Of a stretch of 64,000 bases of DNA, positions 33,663-43,279 are shown piece by piece (position 1 is the first letter of the stretch; the number at the start of each line of letters is the position of its first letter). Made by a program: the position numbers and the translations under genes. This stretch comes from a bacterium. Its GTDB lineage: Bacteria; Cyanobacteriota; Vampirovibrionia; Gastranaerophilales; Gastranaerophilaceae. Location of the stretch: the NCBI GenBank assembly GCA_017629215.1, contig JAGBXP010000006.1, positions 1-64,000 of the forward strand. The letters are read 5' to 3'. The notes under the pieces were generated by a model. It was not told where the DNA came from. It made no database searches and worked only from the letters and a program-made list of their open reading frames with translations.

Positions 33663-34994
33663 ATGACATTTAACGCATTAAAAGAAAAAGGACTACCATT
33701 AGAAAAACAACTTAGGAATTGGCATTTAATTGTAAGAGAACCTTATAATAAAAACGAGGTTGATTGTTACTCTAGAACTCGTCAAATATTAATGAATGGT
33801 ATTGAAATCGAAGCTTGGAATTTTAAACATGCATTTTCACGTTTTTGTCCTGATTTAGATGATTGTAAATCAATTGCTATGATTCGTAAAATTGAAGATC
33901 AACAACAAACTACTATAAATTGGCTTGCACCAAAAGATCAATCTGTTTTAGAAACAACATTAGGTTATGAACAAGTAGCTGTTGATTTGACAGCTTGGCT
34001 TGCTCAAAACGAACCAGATAAATATGTTAAGGAAACTTATGATTTTGGACTTTTAGAAGATTTTGATCATTTATATAGATATGCTCAATGGGCTTATATG
34101 GAAGAAGGAATATGTCCTAATGAAATAGTACAAGGGCAAACTGATATTATAGTAGGGAGACCAACACAACATCATCATAATTGTAATGCTTTACGTTTGA
34201 GAAAGCATTATGATAAATCAACCACTGTGCCTCAAACAAAAATTAATTTGTTAACATTAGTATCTGCAGAACAGCAAACTCATAACTATTATGCTGAACA
34301 CGGATTTTGCTATGGAAACCATGTCCTAAGAGAAACTTATGCAGAAATTAAGGATGTTGAGGAAGAACACGTAACAATGTATGAATCCTTAATTGATCCA
34401 ACTGAGAGTATTTATGAAAAACTACTTTTACACGAATTTACAGAAGTATGTAATTATTATACTTGTGTTGAAGATGAAGTGGATAGTCGTCTCAAAAAGA
34501 TTTGGGAATTTATGCTTGATGTTGAATTAGGTCATCTGCAAATTGCTTCAGAATTATTTAAAAAATACGAAAAACGTGATCCTGAAGAAGTTATTGGTGA
34601 AGATATTATTATTCCTTGTAGATTTTTATCTCAAAAAGAATATGTTACCAAGATTTTAACCTCACAAATAAATAAACGCTTAGGTGTGGATAAAAATTAT
34701 ATGAATATTGATGAATTACCGAGTGATTGGGTAAGTTATGATATTCAAAGAAAAATTAATGAATTAGGCTCTCCAACGGAAGCTACTATTTCAATTGTTT
34801 CAGAGCATTTGGGTAGAGATATTGTAAAAGCTGATAAAAAATTAAAAGATAAAGAAGTGGAGCTTCTTAAAAAAGGACTTCAAAAAGAAGCTTTAGCACC
34901 TGATACTGTAATGCCAGAAAGCTTACAAAAGATGATTGATGAATATGACGAAAGTCAAACTATTAAAGAAAAATTAGAAGATGAAATATATTAA
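33663..34994 (+). CDS. Ferritin-like di-iron domain protein, function unknown
   Basis: 443 residues. The middle has the spacing of a four-helix di-iron bundle: LVSAEQQTHNYYAEHG (E/H), EIKDVEEEHVTMYESLID (E..EH), LLLHEFTEVCNYYTCVEDE and FMLDVELGHLQIASELFKKY (E..H). Flanking regions, including PTQHHHNCNALRLRKHYDK (about 168-186), are unfamiliar. No signal peptide. It could protect from oxygen or iron stress or be a specialised oxidase. Stands alone between two terminators, so it has its own promoter in the AT-rich gap upstream. Confidence 0.65.
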   Translation: MTFNALKEKGLPLEKQLRNWHLIVREPYNKNEVDCYSRTRQILMNGIEIEAWNFKHAFSRFCPDLDDCKSIAMIRKIEDQQQTTINWLAPKDQSVLETTLGYEQVAVDLTAWLAQNEPDKYVKETYDFGLLEDFDHLYRYAQWAYMEEGICPNEIVQGQTDIIVGRPTQHHHNCNALRLRKHYDKSTTVPQTKINLLTLVSAEQQTHNYYAEHGFCYGNHVLRETYAEIKDVEEEHVTMYESLIDPTESIYEKLLLHEFTEVCNYYTCVEDEVDSRLKKIWEFMLDVELGHLQIASELFKKYEKRDPEEVIGEDIIIPCRFLSQKEYVTKILTSQINKRLGVDKNYMNIDELPSDWVSYDIQRKINELGSPTEATISIVSEHLGRDIVKADKKLKDKEVELLKKGLQKEALAPDTVMPESLQKMIDEYDESQTIKEKLEDEIY

Positions 34995-35018
34995 AGGTGG
35001 CATTTGCCACCTTTTTCG
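34995..35018 (+). terminator. Terminator of the ferritin-like gene
   Basis: AGGTGGC, ATTT, GCCACCT followed by TTTTC, immediately after the stop codon. Confidence 0.88.
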
Positions 35019-35090
35019 TTAGCAAAAACTTACTTCTTGAATGAAAAAACTATTTGTTTTATGCTGTAAAAAAAGGATGGGAGATATAAA

Positions 35091-36374
35091 ATGGCTAAAT
35101 CAATAATACTTGCAGCAGGTAAAGGTACAAGAATGAAATCAGAAACCTCTAAAGTTTTACATAAAATTTTTGATAAAACTCTTGTTGGATATGTTATAGA
35201 AGCTGTTAATAAAACAGGTATTGTTGATGAAAATTTTGTAATCGTTGGACATCAAGCTGAAAGTGTTGAAAAACATATAAAAGAAAATTATACTAACTCA
35301 AAAACTGTACTTCAATCGCCTCAGTTAGGAACAGGACACGCTGTTAGTATGGTCTTACCATATTTAGATAACTATTCAGGAGATATAATAATACTTTGTG
35401 GTGATACTCCACTAATTACAGAAAAAACTTTGAAAAGTTTTATTGATTCCCACAAAGCTAATAATTCGGATTTAACAGTAATGAGTGCAATCTTTGATAA
35501 TCCTACAAACTATGGCAGAATTATACGAAACGCAGATGGTAGTATAAATTCTATTGTAGAAGAAAAAGACGCTAATATTGAGCAAAAAGCTATAAAAGAA
35601 GTTAATGCTGGTATATATTGTCTTAATTGGGAAAAAATTAAGCCTGTATTTAAGGAATTAAAAACCAATAATGCACAGGGTGAGTATTATTTAACAGATA
35701 TTATTAAATGGGCAAAAGAACAATCTCTTAAAGTTGATGCGTATGTGCTTAAAAACAATGATGAGATTTTTGGGATTAATTCAAAAGCGCATCTTGCAGA
35801 AGCATCAAAAATTTTAAATCAAAGAACAATACAAAAACATTTAGATAATGGAGTTACTATAATAGATCCTAACTCTACTTGGATTTCACCAGAAACAGAA
35901 ATTGAAGCAGATACTATTATTTATCCATCGTGTTATATAACTGGTAAAAATATAATTGGCAAAAACTGTAAAATAGGACCTTTTGCTCATCTTAGAGGAG
36001 ATGTAATATTAGAAGATAATGTAAAGATAGGAAACTTTGTTGAAGTAAAGAAAACAACAATAAAATCCAACACAAACGCTTGTCATTTATCTTATCTTGG
36101 AGATAGCGAAATTGGTTCAAATGTAAATATTGGAGCTGGAACTATTACCGCAAATTATAATCCATTAACAAAAATTAAAAATAAAACTATAATTGAAAAC
36201 GAAGTTAAAATTGGCTCGAATTCAGTATTGGTTGCACCAGTTGAAATAAAAGAAGGTGCTAATGTTGCTGCATTAAGCGTTATTACTAAAAACATTCCAT
36301 CTTGGTCTTTAGCTATTACACGTGCACCATTAAGGATTTTGGAAGAATGGGTAACCAAAATAATGAAATCTTAA
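35091..36374 (+). CDS. glmU: Bifunctional UDP-GlcNAc pyrophosphorylase / GlcN-1-P acetyltransferase
   Basis: 427 residues, slightly shorter than the usual ~455. N-terminal nucleotidyltransferase start SIILAAGKGTRMKSETSKVL and VEEKDANIEQKAIKEVNAGI; C-terminal left-handed beta helix with FAHLRGDVILEDNVKIGNFV and the acetyl-CoA region LGDSEIGSNVNIGAGTITAN. It makes UDP-GlcNAc for peptidoglycan and lipid precursors. The shortening is at the C-terminal tail. Confidence 0.95.
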   Translation: MAKSIILAAGKGTRMKSETSKVLHKIFDKTLVGYVIEAVNKTGIVDENFVIVGHQAESVEKHIKENYTNSKTVLQSPQLGTGHAVSMVLPYLDNYSGDIIILCGDTPLITEKTLKSFIDSHKANNSDLTVMSAIFDNPTNYGRIIRNADGSINSIVEEKDANIEQKAIKEVNAGIYCLNWEKIKPVFKELKTNNAQGEYYLTDIIKWAKEQSLKVDAYVLKNNDEIFGINSKAHLAEASKILNQRTIQKHLDNGVTIIDPNSTWISPETEIEADTIIYPSCYITGKNIIGKNCKIGPFAHLRGDVILEDNVKIGNFVEVKKTTIKSNTNACHLSYLGDSEIGSNVNIGAGTITANYNPLTKIKNKTIIENEVKIGSNSVLVAPVEIKEGANVAALSVITKNIPSWSLAITRAPLRILEEWVTKIMKS

Positions 36375-36509
36375 TTGTTTCTTGTGTAATGATATAATAA
36401 AAAAAATATAATTTAACGACAAATCTTTTAAGCCTCTTTACAAGTCTTTGTTTTGGATATAAGATTATATGGTTGATGTGTTTATATTAAATTAAGTGAG
36501 TAAGAGTAT

Positions 36510-38159
36510 ATGAGAATTTGTCCGATTAATCAAGCTAATGTGCATGTCGCAACTAAGCAGACTAAACAGAACAATAAAGGTCATTTAAGTTTTAAAGCAT
36601 TGCCAAGGCATTATGATAAATCCTTGCTTATTATATTAGATGGGTTTGGAATAAAATCAGGAGGAAATTTTAATCCTTTTCTAAAATCAAGAATGCCTTT
36701 TTTTCATACTTTGCAATTAAACTCTTGGGGAGATACTTTATATAGAACAATACAAGCGTCAGGAATACATGTTGGATTGCCAAAAGGATTAGCTGGTAGC
36801 TCTGAGGTTGGGCATAATAATTTAGGTGCAGGAAGGTTAATTCCACAAGATTTAATGGCAATAGATAATTCTATAGATGATGGTACTTTTTTTAAGAATA
36901 AAGAGTTTTTAAATGCAATAAATCATGCAAAAAATAAAGGATCTACATTACATTTAATGACATTATTAAGTGATGGATATGTACATTCTTCAACAAGGCA
37001 TTTGCATGAACTTATTAAAATGGCAAAAGCAAATGAAGTGCAAAATCTTAAAGTACACGCATTTTTAGATGGTAGAGATGTTCCAGAAGGCTCTTCAAAA
37101 GACTATATAAATGCTACAAATAAAATTTTAAGCGAAAACGGCTATGATAATATTGCTTCTTTAATTGGGATGAAATATCCAATGGATAGAGCAAGAGATT
37201 GGGGAAAAACAGAAAAAGCTTATAATTTGTTAGTTAATGGAAAATCCGATTATTCTGTAGAAAAATTTGAAAATCTATGGGAAAAACTACACGAGGAAGA
37301 AAAAATAAAAGAAAAAGATTTTCCTGCAATAATATTAGATAAATTTGCACCAATAAAAAATAGCGACTCTGTAATTTTTACAAATTACAGAAATGATAGG
37401 ACTAGACAGCTAGCAGATGTATTAACACAAGCTACTAGCACAGCTCCGTTTCTTGAAAATGCAGATCGACTACAAGATTTATATTTTGTTTGTATGACTG
37501 AGTATGATCCTTCATTCCATCTCCCAGTTGCGTTTCCTGTACAAATACATTCTAATACACTCACTCAGGTGCTGAATGACCAAAATTGTAGACCTTTTAT
37601 TGCTGCAGAAACAGAAAAACAAGCGCACATGACCTTCTTTTTAGATGGAAAAAAACATATACGTTATTCAAATACAAGTTATTTCTTCCCTGCATCCGAT
37701 CACGAAGCTTTAACTCCAGAGATGCAAGGAAAAACTATTAAGGATTTGATTTCACTTTGGATGAATAATAAAAAATCAAAGGCTATGTTAGTAAATTTTG
37801 CTAACGCTGATATGATTGGACATGAACAAGATTTCAAAAAAGGCATAAAAACCTTAGATTACATAGATAATATTCTTCAAAATATTGTTGAGTCTGCAAG
37901 AAAAAGAAATATCGCAACTATTATAACTGCTGATCATGGAAATATTGAAGACTTCTCTCATGGTGGACATACAAGTAATCCTGTGCCTTTCGTAGCAGTA
38001 TTGCCAAAATGTGAAAAACATATTGAATCAAATCATCTGTTTTTAGATGATGATCCAGAGGCAGCGATTAGCAGAGTTGCACCAAGTTTTATTGACACAA
38101 TACGAGATATTAAAAAACCTAATATTATGTATGATAGCTTATTTAAGATGAAAAAATAA
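36510..38159 (+). CDS. gpmI: 2,3-bisphosphoglycerate-independent phosphoglycerate mutase with N-terminal tag
   Basis: 549 residues. Metal and catalytic motifs are intact: LLIILDGFGIKSGG, LAGSSEVGHNNLGAGR (phosphoserine), FLDGRDVPEGSS, NFANADMIGHEQDF, ITADHGNIEDFSHGGHTSNP. It interconverts 3- and 2-phosphoglycerate. About 35 extra residues (MRICPINQANVHV to LSFKALP) precede the normal start and carry an LSFKA motif shared with other proteins in this window. The next gene follows by 9 bases. Confidence 0.93.
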   Translation: MRICPINQANVHVATKQTKQNNKGHLSFKALPRHYDKSLLIILDGFGIKSGGNFNPFLKSRMPFFHTLQLNSWGDTLYRTIQASGIHVGLPKGLAGSSEVGHNNLGAGRLIPQDLMAIDNSIDDGTFFKNKEFLNAINHAKNKGSTLHLMTLLSDGYVHSSTRHLHELIKMAKANEVQNLKVHAFLDGRDVPEGSSKDYINATNKILSENGYDNIASLIGMKYPMDRARDWGKTEKAYNLLVNGKSDYSVEKFENLWEKLHEEEKIKEKDFPAIILDKFAPIKNSDSVIFTNYRNDRTRQLADVLTQATSTAPFLENADRLQDLYFVCMTEYDPSFHLPVAFPVQIHSNTLTQVLNDQNCRPFIAAETEKQAHMTFFLDGKKHIRYSNTSYFFPASDHEALTPEMQGKTIKDLISLWMNNKKSKAMLVNFANADMIGHEQDFKKGIKTLDYIDNILQNIVESARKRNIATIITADHGNIEDFSHGGHTSNPVPFVAVLPKCEKHIESNHLFLDDDPEAAISRVAPSFIDTIRDIKKPNIMYDSLFKMKK

Positions 38160-38168
38160 GGAGAAAAT

Positions 38169-39656
38169 ATGAAAATAGTACCTCTTTCCAATCACTATAA
38201 TGCTAGTTATTTAACAAAAAAAAGAAATCTTTTTGCAAATGATAATGAGAAAGAGCAATCAACATTAGGTTTAGATAAGCTTATGAATTATAATATTTCT
38301 CAAATAAATTTTCAAAGCAATACAATAAAATTAATTAAGGATATAAATCAAACAAGGTTATACTCAGATTTTATAAATAGCAAGAAAAGTCTTTTCCAAT
38401 TTATAAAAACATCAAGTGTTAACCCAGCATTAATTTATGAATTTTTATTTGGAATTACAAAAAACGAAAATCTTGCTAAAGATTTTATTACAGAAATTAA
38501 TGCAGAGCCAAGAAAAGCCGATGAGTATACAAATATATTATTAAATAAGATTGGTTCTGTTGAAAATTTTAAAACTTGGTATTATCATCAAGACGGATAT
38601 CAAAGAGCTTATGAAAGGTATTTCAAAAAAGAAATTTTTGAAAATAATGATGTAAGCGTAGGTGATATGGCCAAGATTTCACCTAATATAATGATTGAAG
38701 CTTTGAAACTCAAGAGTTTAAGGACAACAGGCACACAAGATTTTATAATTGGAGAAGTGCCAAATGATATTGGTTCAATTCAAGATTTTAGAAATTTGAC
38801 TGAGAAAGTAAGAAAATCTAGTTTAGTAAAAGAATTTATAAAGTTTAGAAACTTTATGGAAGATTTAGACGCGTTTGCAGAAAAATATCCTGAGGCTAAG
38901 AAAAATGCTGTTAATCCAGCAAGATTTGCTAAGGATTTTCTAAAAACAAACATTACAGCTTATCGTAATGCCGTAAGTAAAGAAGAAAAATTAAAATTAG
39001 AACAAAAAATCCCATTCTTAAAATATATGAAAGAAACTACTGTTCAAGTAGGAGATAAAAAATATAAATATAATCCGATTTTACGTCCATATTCAACCAA
39101 GCTTTTGTTTGCGCTAGAACCAGAAGGCACAACAAATAAGTATTTTGTAACAATGGAGATGTTTAATGATTTAAAAAAGACCTGTAAAAATGTTGTTGAT
39201 AAAGAAAATTCAGCAATGCGTCCTGACTCTCCATATCTAAATGCTATATACGATTATTATTTAAAACAAAATGGATGTGAAAACGTACCTGATATGAAGT
39301 TTTACGATTATGCTTCAAATGCTGTTGTTTATCCATTTATAAAAGGTACATCAATTAAACCTGAAGGTAGGACTGATAATTTAGGAGTAATCTTTGAAAA
39401 TACAGCTTTAAAAAATGAGCTAAAGCCTTTAGCTGAATTAAATGTTTTTGTAACTGATTGTTTTTATGAAAATTTTATGCTTGATTCTACAACGGGCAAA
39501 ACTTTAATGGTTGATAATGGTCATGCTAAATATTCTAATGCTTTAAAACCAGGAGTAAAATTTATACACATGAATTTTGCTGATTTATATGGCAGAGATT
39601 TTGTCTCTCTTGATGCGAGTATAAATAGAGCTAATCAAATAAATCAAACACATTAA
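38169..39656 (+). CDS. Unknown protein with kinase-like catalytic motifs
   Basis: 495 residues. The N-terminus (MKIVPLSNHYNAS, then QINFQSNTIKLI) resembles the tags on neighbouring proteins. Near the C-terminus LNVFVTDCFYENFMLDSTTG and KTLMVDNGHAKYS (about 425-455) match the order of a protein-kinase/APH fold: D-x4-N of the catalytic loop, then DxG (here DNG) metal site. KLLFALEPEGTTNKYFVTME (about 318-337) could be the ATP-binding strands. So it may be a divergent kinase or phosphotransferase. Overall family not recognised. Co-transcribed with gpmI. Confidence 0.5.
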   Translation: MKIVPLSNHYNASYLTKKRNLFANDNEKEQSTLGLDKLMNYNISQINFQSNTIKLIKDINQTRLYSDFINSKKSLFQFIKTSSVNPALIYEFLFGITKNENLAKDFITEINAEPRKADEYTNILLNKIGSVENFKTWYYHQDGYQRAYERYFKKEIFENNDVSVGDMAKISPNIMIEALKLKSLRTTGTQDFIIGEVPNDIGSIQDFRNLTEKVRKSSLVKEFIKFRNFMEDLDAFAEKYPEAKKNAVNPARFAKDFLKTNITAYRNAVSKEEKLKLEQKIPFLKYMKETTVQVGDKKYKYNPILRPYSTKLLFALEPEGTTNKYFVTMEMFNDLKKTCKNVVDKENSAMRPDSPYLNAIYDYYLKQNGCENVPDMKFYDYASNAVVYPFIKGTSIKPEGRTDNLGVIFENTALKNELKPLAELNVFVTDCFYENFMLDSTTGKTLMVDNGHAKYSNALKPGVKFIHMNFADLYGRDFVSLDASINRANQINQTH

Positions 39657-40565
39657 TTAAGCGTGAGGATGTGAAGTGTCGTATACTGTTTGTAAATGCT
39701 TCATTGAAATATGCGTATAAATTTGTGTATTTGAAATCCCAGCGTGTCCAAGAAGTTCTTGTACAACTCTTAAATCAGCACCATTTTCGATTAAATGGGT
39801 CGCAAAGCTATGTCTAAAAACATGGGGAGTTACTTTCTTGGGTAATTCAATTTTTTCTACAACTGCATTAATCGCATTTCTTATTGTTTTATTTTGTAGT
39901 CTATACCCAGTATTGTTTATAAATAAGGGGCTGTTTTCGTTTATTTCTTCTATATTATAACCTGGAGCAAGGAGATTTCTTGCAGTATTTATATATTGAA
40001 CAAGATATTGTTTCGCTCTACTTGAAATAAGAACTATTCTTTCTTTTGCACCTTTCCCAAAAACTCTTATTTCATTGTCCTCAAGATTTAGGTCTCCAAA
40101 ATTAAGGTTGCTTAATTCTGAAACACGCATGCCAGTCGCCCATAGTAATTCTAAAATAACACGATTTCTAAAGCCAGCTGGAGTATCGATGCTAATATTA
40201 TTTAATATTTTTTCAATCTCATTAACTGTTAAGAATTTGGGCAAAGATTTTGGCTTTTTAGGTGCAGAAAGAGAAATTGCAGGATTTGAATCTATAAATC
40301 TTTCTCTGAATAAATATTTATAAAAAGTTCTAATAGAAGCTATTTTTCTAGCAATTGTAGCTTTTTTATAATCAAATTTTTGTATAAAATGTATGTATTC
40401 ACGAAGTTTATTAAAATCAACATCAACACAACTAATTCCATTTAGCCAAAGAATATAGCTTATAACATCAGAACAATAAGCGTTTAATGTATGTTCAGAA
40501 AAATTTTTCTCTACGCTTAAGTATGATTTAAAATCTTCAACAAAAATTTTTTCTCTTGTGTTCAA
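39657..40565 (-). CDS. xerC: Tyrosine recombinase XerC/XerD
   Basis: 302 residues, standard length. N-terminal SAM-like domain FLSYLSVEKNFSEHTL-type text; catalytic residues in LLWATGMRVSELSNL (Arg), GKGAKERIVLI (Lys), TPHVFRHSFATHLIENGADL (His, Arg), LLGHAGISNTQIYTHIS (His, Tyr). It resolves chromosome dimers at dif. XerC versus XerD cannot be decided from sequence alone. A GTGA(A/T)TAA octamer array lies directly upstream. Confidence 0.92.
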   Translation of the reverse strand: MNTREKIFVEDFKSYLSVEKNFSEHTLNAYCSDVISYILWLNGISCVDVDFNKLREYIHFIQKFDYKKATIARKIASIRTFYKYLFRERFIDSNPAISLSAPKKPKSLPKFLTVNEIEKILNNISIDTPAGFRNRVILELLWATGMRVSELSNLNFGDLNLEDNEIRVFGKGAKERIVLISSRAKQYLVQYINTARNLLAPGYNIEEINENSPLFINNTGYRLQNKTIRNAINAVVEKIELPKKVTPHVFRHSFATHLIENGADLRVVQELLGHAGISNTQIYTHISMKHLQTVYDTSHPHA

Positions 40566-40576
40566 AATTAACTTTC

Positions 40577-40608
40577 TTAATCACTCAATCACTTATTCAC
40601 TTAATCAC
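40577..40608. repeat. Tandem octamer array GTGA(A/T)TAA upstream of the Xer gene
   Basis: Four units on the minus strand: GTGATTAA, GTGAATAA, GTGATTGA, GTGATTAA. The array lies 12-43 bases upstream of the Xer start codon, partly where a promoter or leader would be. The related array is in the rpsL leader (3144-3175). Confidence 0.65.
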
Positions 40609-40654
40609 TTTTTTATTATACAATATTTTATAGCAAGATAGAAGTAATTGAAGT

Positions 40655-40903
40655 ATGAATATTTTTAAAACCTTTGAAACTTTTTTAAAAGAACCATTAA
40701 GCATACTAAAAGATAATATCATTCAAATAGTTAGTATCCAAACTGGAAATATATTTGAAAATAAACCTTCTTGTGATGTTACAATAATGAAAGATAAAAC
40801 TCAGATAACAGTTGTAAACAATGAAAAGCTTTATAAGTTTTTATCATTAGTAAATCACAAAACAAAAAACAAAGATACAAAGGAAAGCCAAGAAGTTTAT
40901 TAA
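40655..40903 (+). CDS. Small hypothetical protein upstream of engB
   Basis: 82 residues, soluble (MNIFKTFETFLKEPLSILKD; later CDVTIMKDKTQITVVNNEKL). The stop is one base from the engB ATG, so the pair is co-translated. No family recognised. Confidence 0.55.
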   Translation: MNIFKTFETFLKEPLSILKDNIIQIVSIQTGNIFENKPSCDVTIMKDKTQITVVNNEKLYKFLSLVNHKTKNKDTKESQEVY

Positions 40904-40904
40904 A

Positions 40905-41480
40905 ATGAAACAATTACAAGCAAAATTTATAATTAGTGCAGAAAAATTATCACAATGTCCAGATTTTCTATTTCCAGAATTTCCGTTACTTGGTCGTTCA
41001 AATGTTGGTAAATCTTCTTTTATTAATGCCTTAGCAAATAATAAAAAGATTGCTAAAACATCTAATACACCAGGGAAAACACGTTTGATTAATTTTTTTA
41101 ATTTTTCAGATTTATTTATGGTTGCAGATCTTCCTGGATATGGCTATGCAAAAGTATCTAAAGAAGCACAAGCTAAGTGGCAAAAATATTTAGAAGAATA
41201 TCTTTTAAATCGTAAACAAATAAAATCATTAATACAATTTATTGATGCACGACATGAAATTCAAAAAAATGATTTCCAAATGAGAAAATGGGTAGAGGCT
41301 TATGATTTACCAATTTTTACTATTGTAACAAAGGTTGATTGTATACAACGTAGTAAAATCCAAAGTGTAATAGCAAGTGTAAAAAAAGAATTTGGAGGAG
41401 AAGTTTTACCTTTTTCATCAGAGGATAGGTATTATTGTGAAAATACAATTAAATACTTGATAGATTTAACTAATAAATAG
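40905..41480 (+). CDS. engB: Ribosome-biogenesis GTPase EngB (YsxC/YihA)
   Basis: 191 residues. G1 LLGRSNVGKSSFINAL, G2 TSNTPGKTRLINFF, G3 VADLPGYGYAKVS, G4 IVTKVDCI; the RSNVGKS form is characteristic. It is needed for 50S assembly. Confidence 0.96.
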   Translation: MKQLQAKFIISAEKLSQCPDFLFPEFPLLGRSNVGKSSFINALANNKKIAKTSNTPGKTRLINFFNFSDLFMVADLPGYGYAKVSKEAQAKWQKYLEEYLLNRKQIKSLIQFIDARHEIQKNDFQMRKWVEAYDLPIFTIVTKVDCIQRSKIQSVIASVKKEFGGEVLPFSSEDRYYCENTIKYLIDLTNK

Positions 41481-41490
41481 GGAGAGTCAA

Positions 41491-42432
41491 GTGTTTAAGT
41501 TAGCTGAAAATGTAGAGTTGAGTCAGATTTCTTTAACTGGAATAAGAGCGTTGATTTTTATAGGGCTTTTGATTGTTCAACCACGTTCTTTTGATGAAAT
41601 TAAAAAGAAATTTATTGATTTAAAAATAATGGATGAAAATCATTCAGATGATATTATTAGAATAGATTTGAATACTATAAAAATTATGGGTTGTGATATC
41701 GCAAGGTCATCTCCAAAAACAAATGGTAAATACGTTCTTACAAAACATCCTTTCACGCTTAAAATTCAACAAGAAGAACTGGATGTGCTAAAAAAAGTAT
41801 ATAATGTCTTAAAAACAAAAGTTGACTTGAGAACATTAATTGAATATGACGAATTATTTAAAAAAATAGCATCTCATATTTGTGATGAAACAAGTAAAGA
41901 AGCATTGTTAGGAATTTCTTCGCTTAAATATTACAATATTCAAACTATTAAAGACTTATTACTTGATTGTAAACATAAACGCACACTTGATTTGATTTAT
42001 AAAAAATCAAATAGCACAAACGAAACAAGAAGGCTTATTGTTGCTCAAGATATAAAATTTAAGAATGATAAAGTGTATCTTTATGGATTTGATTTAGAAT
42101 CAAACAAATCAATTGTCTTAAATTTGAGACGCATAAAATCAATAATTGCAAGATTGATAAAAAAAGATAATGTTGAAACTAACAATGTTATAGTTAAATT
42201 TGCTATAAAAGATATTGATATAGATGATTTGGATATAAATGAAGAAGTTATTGCGAAATCTGATGATGAATATATTGTAGAAGGTTCTTATCACAATGAT
42301 TTTATTGCAATGCAACGCATTTTATCTTTTGGTTCAAAATGCATAGTGTTAGAACCAGAATTCTTTAAAAAGAACATTATTAATAAAATTAAAGAAATGA
42401 GAAAAATATATGAGTGCAACTCAGATAGCTAA
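41491..42432 (+). CDS. WYL-domain regulator (PafB/C-like), first of a pair
   Basis: 313 residues. N-terminal winged-helix-like part, then the WYL region (RRLIVAQDIKFKNDKVYLYG, FDLESNKSIVLNLRRIKSII) and a C-terminal WCX-like part with EGSYHNDFIAMQRILSFGSK and LEPEFFKKNIINKIKEM. Such pairs of WYL proteins (PafB and PafC in actinobacteria) act as one heterodimer in the DNA-damage response. The next gene overlaps it by 23 bases and has the same design, which supports this. Confidence 0.72.
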   Translation: MFKLAENVELSQISLTGIRALIFIGLLIVQPRSFDEIKKKFIDLKIMDENHSDDIIRIDLNTIKIMGCDIARSSPKTNGKYVLTKHPFTLKIQQEELDVLKKVYNVLKTKVDLRTLIEYDELFKKIASHICDETSKEALLGISSLKYYNIQTIKDLLLDCKHKRTLDLIYKKSNSTNETRRLIVAQDIKFKNDKVYLYGFDLESNKSIVLNLRRIKSIIARLIKKDNVETNNVIVKFAIKDIDIDDLDINEEVIAKSDDEYIVEGSYHNDFIAMQRILSFGSKCIVLEPEFFKKNIINKIKEMRKIYECNSDS

Positions 42433-43276
42433 AAAAAATATTTCTGGTATGCAAGTTATAAAAACCTTGCAATTACTATTAGAAGATAATTATACAATGA
42501 AAGAGCTTATTGATAAGCTGAATGCCAATGAAGAAAAATCTGTTTTTAATAATAGTGTTGTAAGTAAATATATTAACACTTGTCGATATTGTGGAATTGA
42601 AATATTAAAAATTCATAATAAGTATTTTGTTTCAAATTTACCATTTGGTTTAAAATTTTCAATAGAAGAAATAAGACTTATAGAGCAATTACAAAAGTTA
42701 GCATTAGATAAACTAACAAACAAATCTCTTTTACTATTTAATAATTTCATCAATAAATTAAATAAATATTCTAATAAAGATATTGTAAATGTACACAAAA
42801 AAACAAAAGAAATGGTTTATGAATTATTTAATAAAGCCTTATTAGAACGAAGAAAAGTTTGTTTAATGTTAAAAACGAAGGCGTCATTAGAATGTATTCC
42901 TGTAGATATAGTCAATCAACAAGAAAAAACTTTTTTTAAGGTCTTATATAAAGGTAAATATAGAAATTTATCTGTCAGTAGAGTCTCTGGATTAGAAATA
43001 CTTGGCAAAAGTTTTTCTCTTGTAAAAACTTCAGGGCAACGAATCGAATATAAGCTTACTGGAGGCTTAGCCAAAAGGTATACTTTGCGTGAGCACGAAG
43101 AACTATTAAGAACAGGAATTGATTGTATATATATAGCTTGTGATGGCGAGAACAAAGAGGAATTACTATCTCGTCTTTTGCGTTATGATAAAGATTGTGA
43201 AATTATCAAGCCTCAGTCATATAGAGATGAAATGAGAAAAATGCTTAATAATATGCTTGCTAATTATGGAGAATAG
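42410..43276 (+). CDS. WYL-domain regulator (PafB/C-like), second of a pair
   Basis: 288 residues. N-terminal helix-turn-helix (VIKTLQLLLEDNYTMKELID), WYL-like strands (CIPVDIVNQQEKTFFKVLYK, GKYRNLSVSRVSGLEILGKS), and the typical C-terminus LLSRLLRYDKDCEIIKPQSY, then RDEMRKMLNNMLANY. Overlaps the previous gene by 23 bases; coaX follows by 3 bases. Confidence 0.75.
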   Translation: MSATQIAKKNISGMQVIKTLQLLLEDNYTMKELIDKLNANEEKSVFNNSVVSKYINTCRYCGIEILKIHNKYFVSNLPFGLKFSIEEIRLIEQLQKLALDKLTNKSLLLFNNFINKLNKYSNKDIVNVHKKTKEMVYELFNKALLERRKVCLMLKTKASLECIPVDIVNQQEKTFFKVLYKGKYRNLSVSRVSGLEILGKSFSLVKTSGQRIEYKLTGGLAKRYTLREHEELLRTGIDCIYIACDGENKEELLSRLLRYDKDCEIIKPQSYRDEMRKMLNNMLANYGE

Positions 43277-43279
43277 AAA

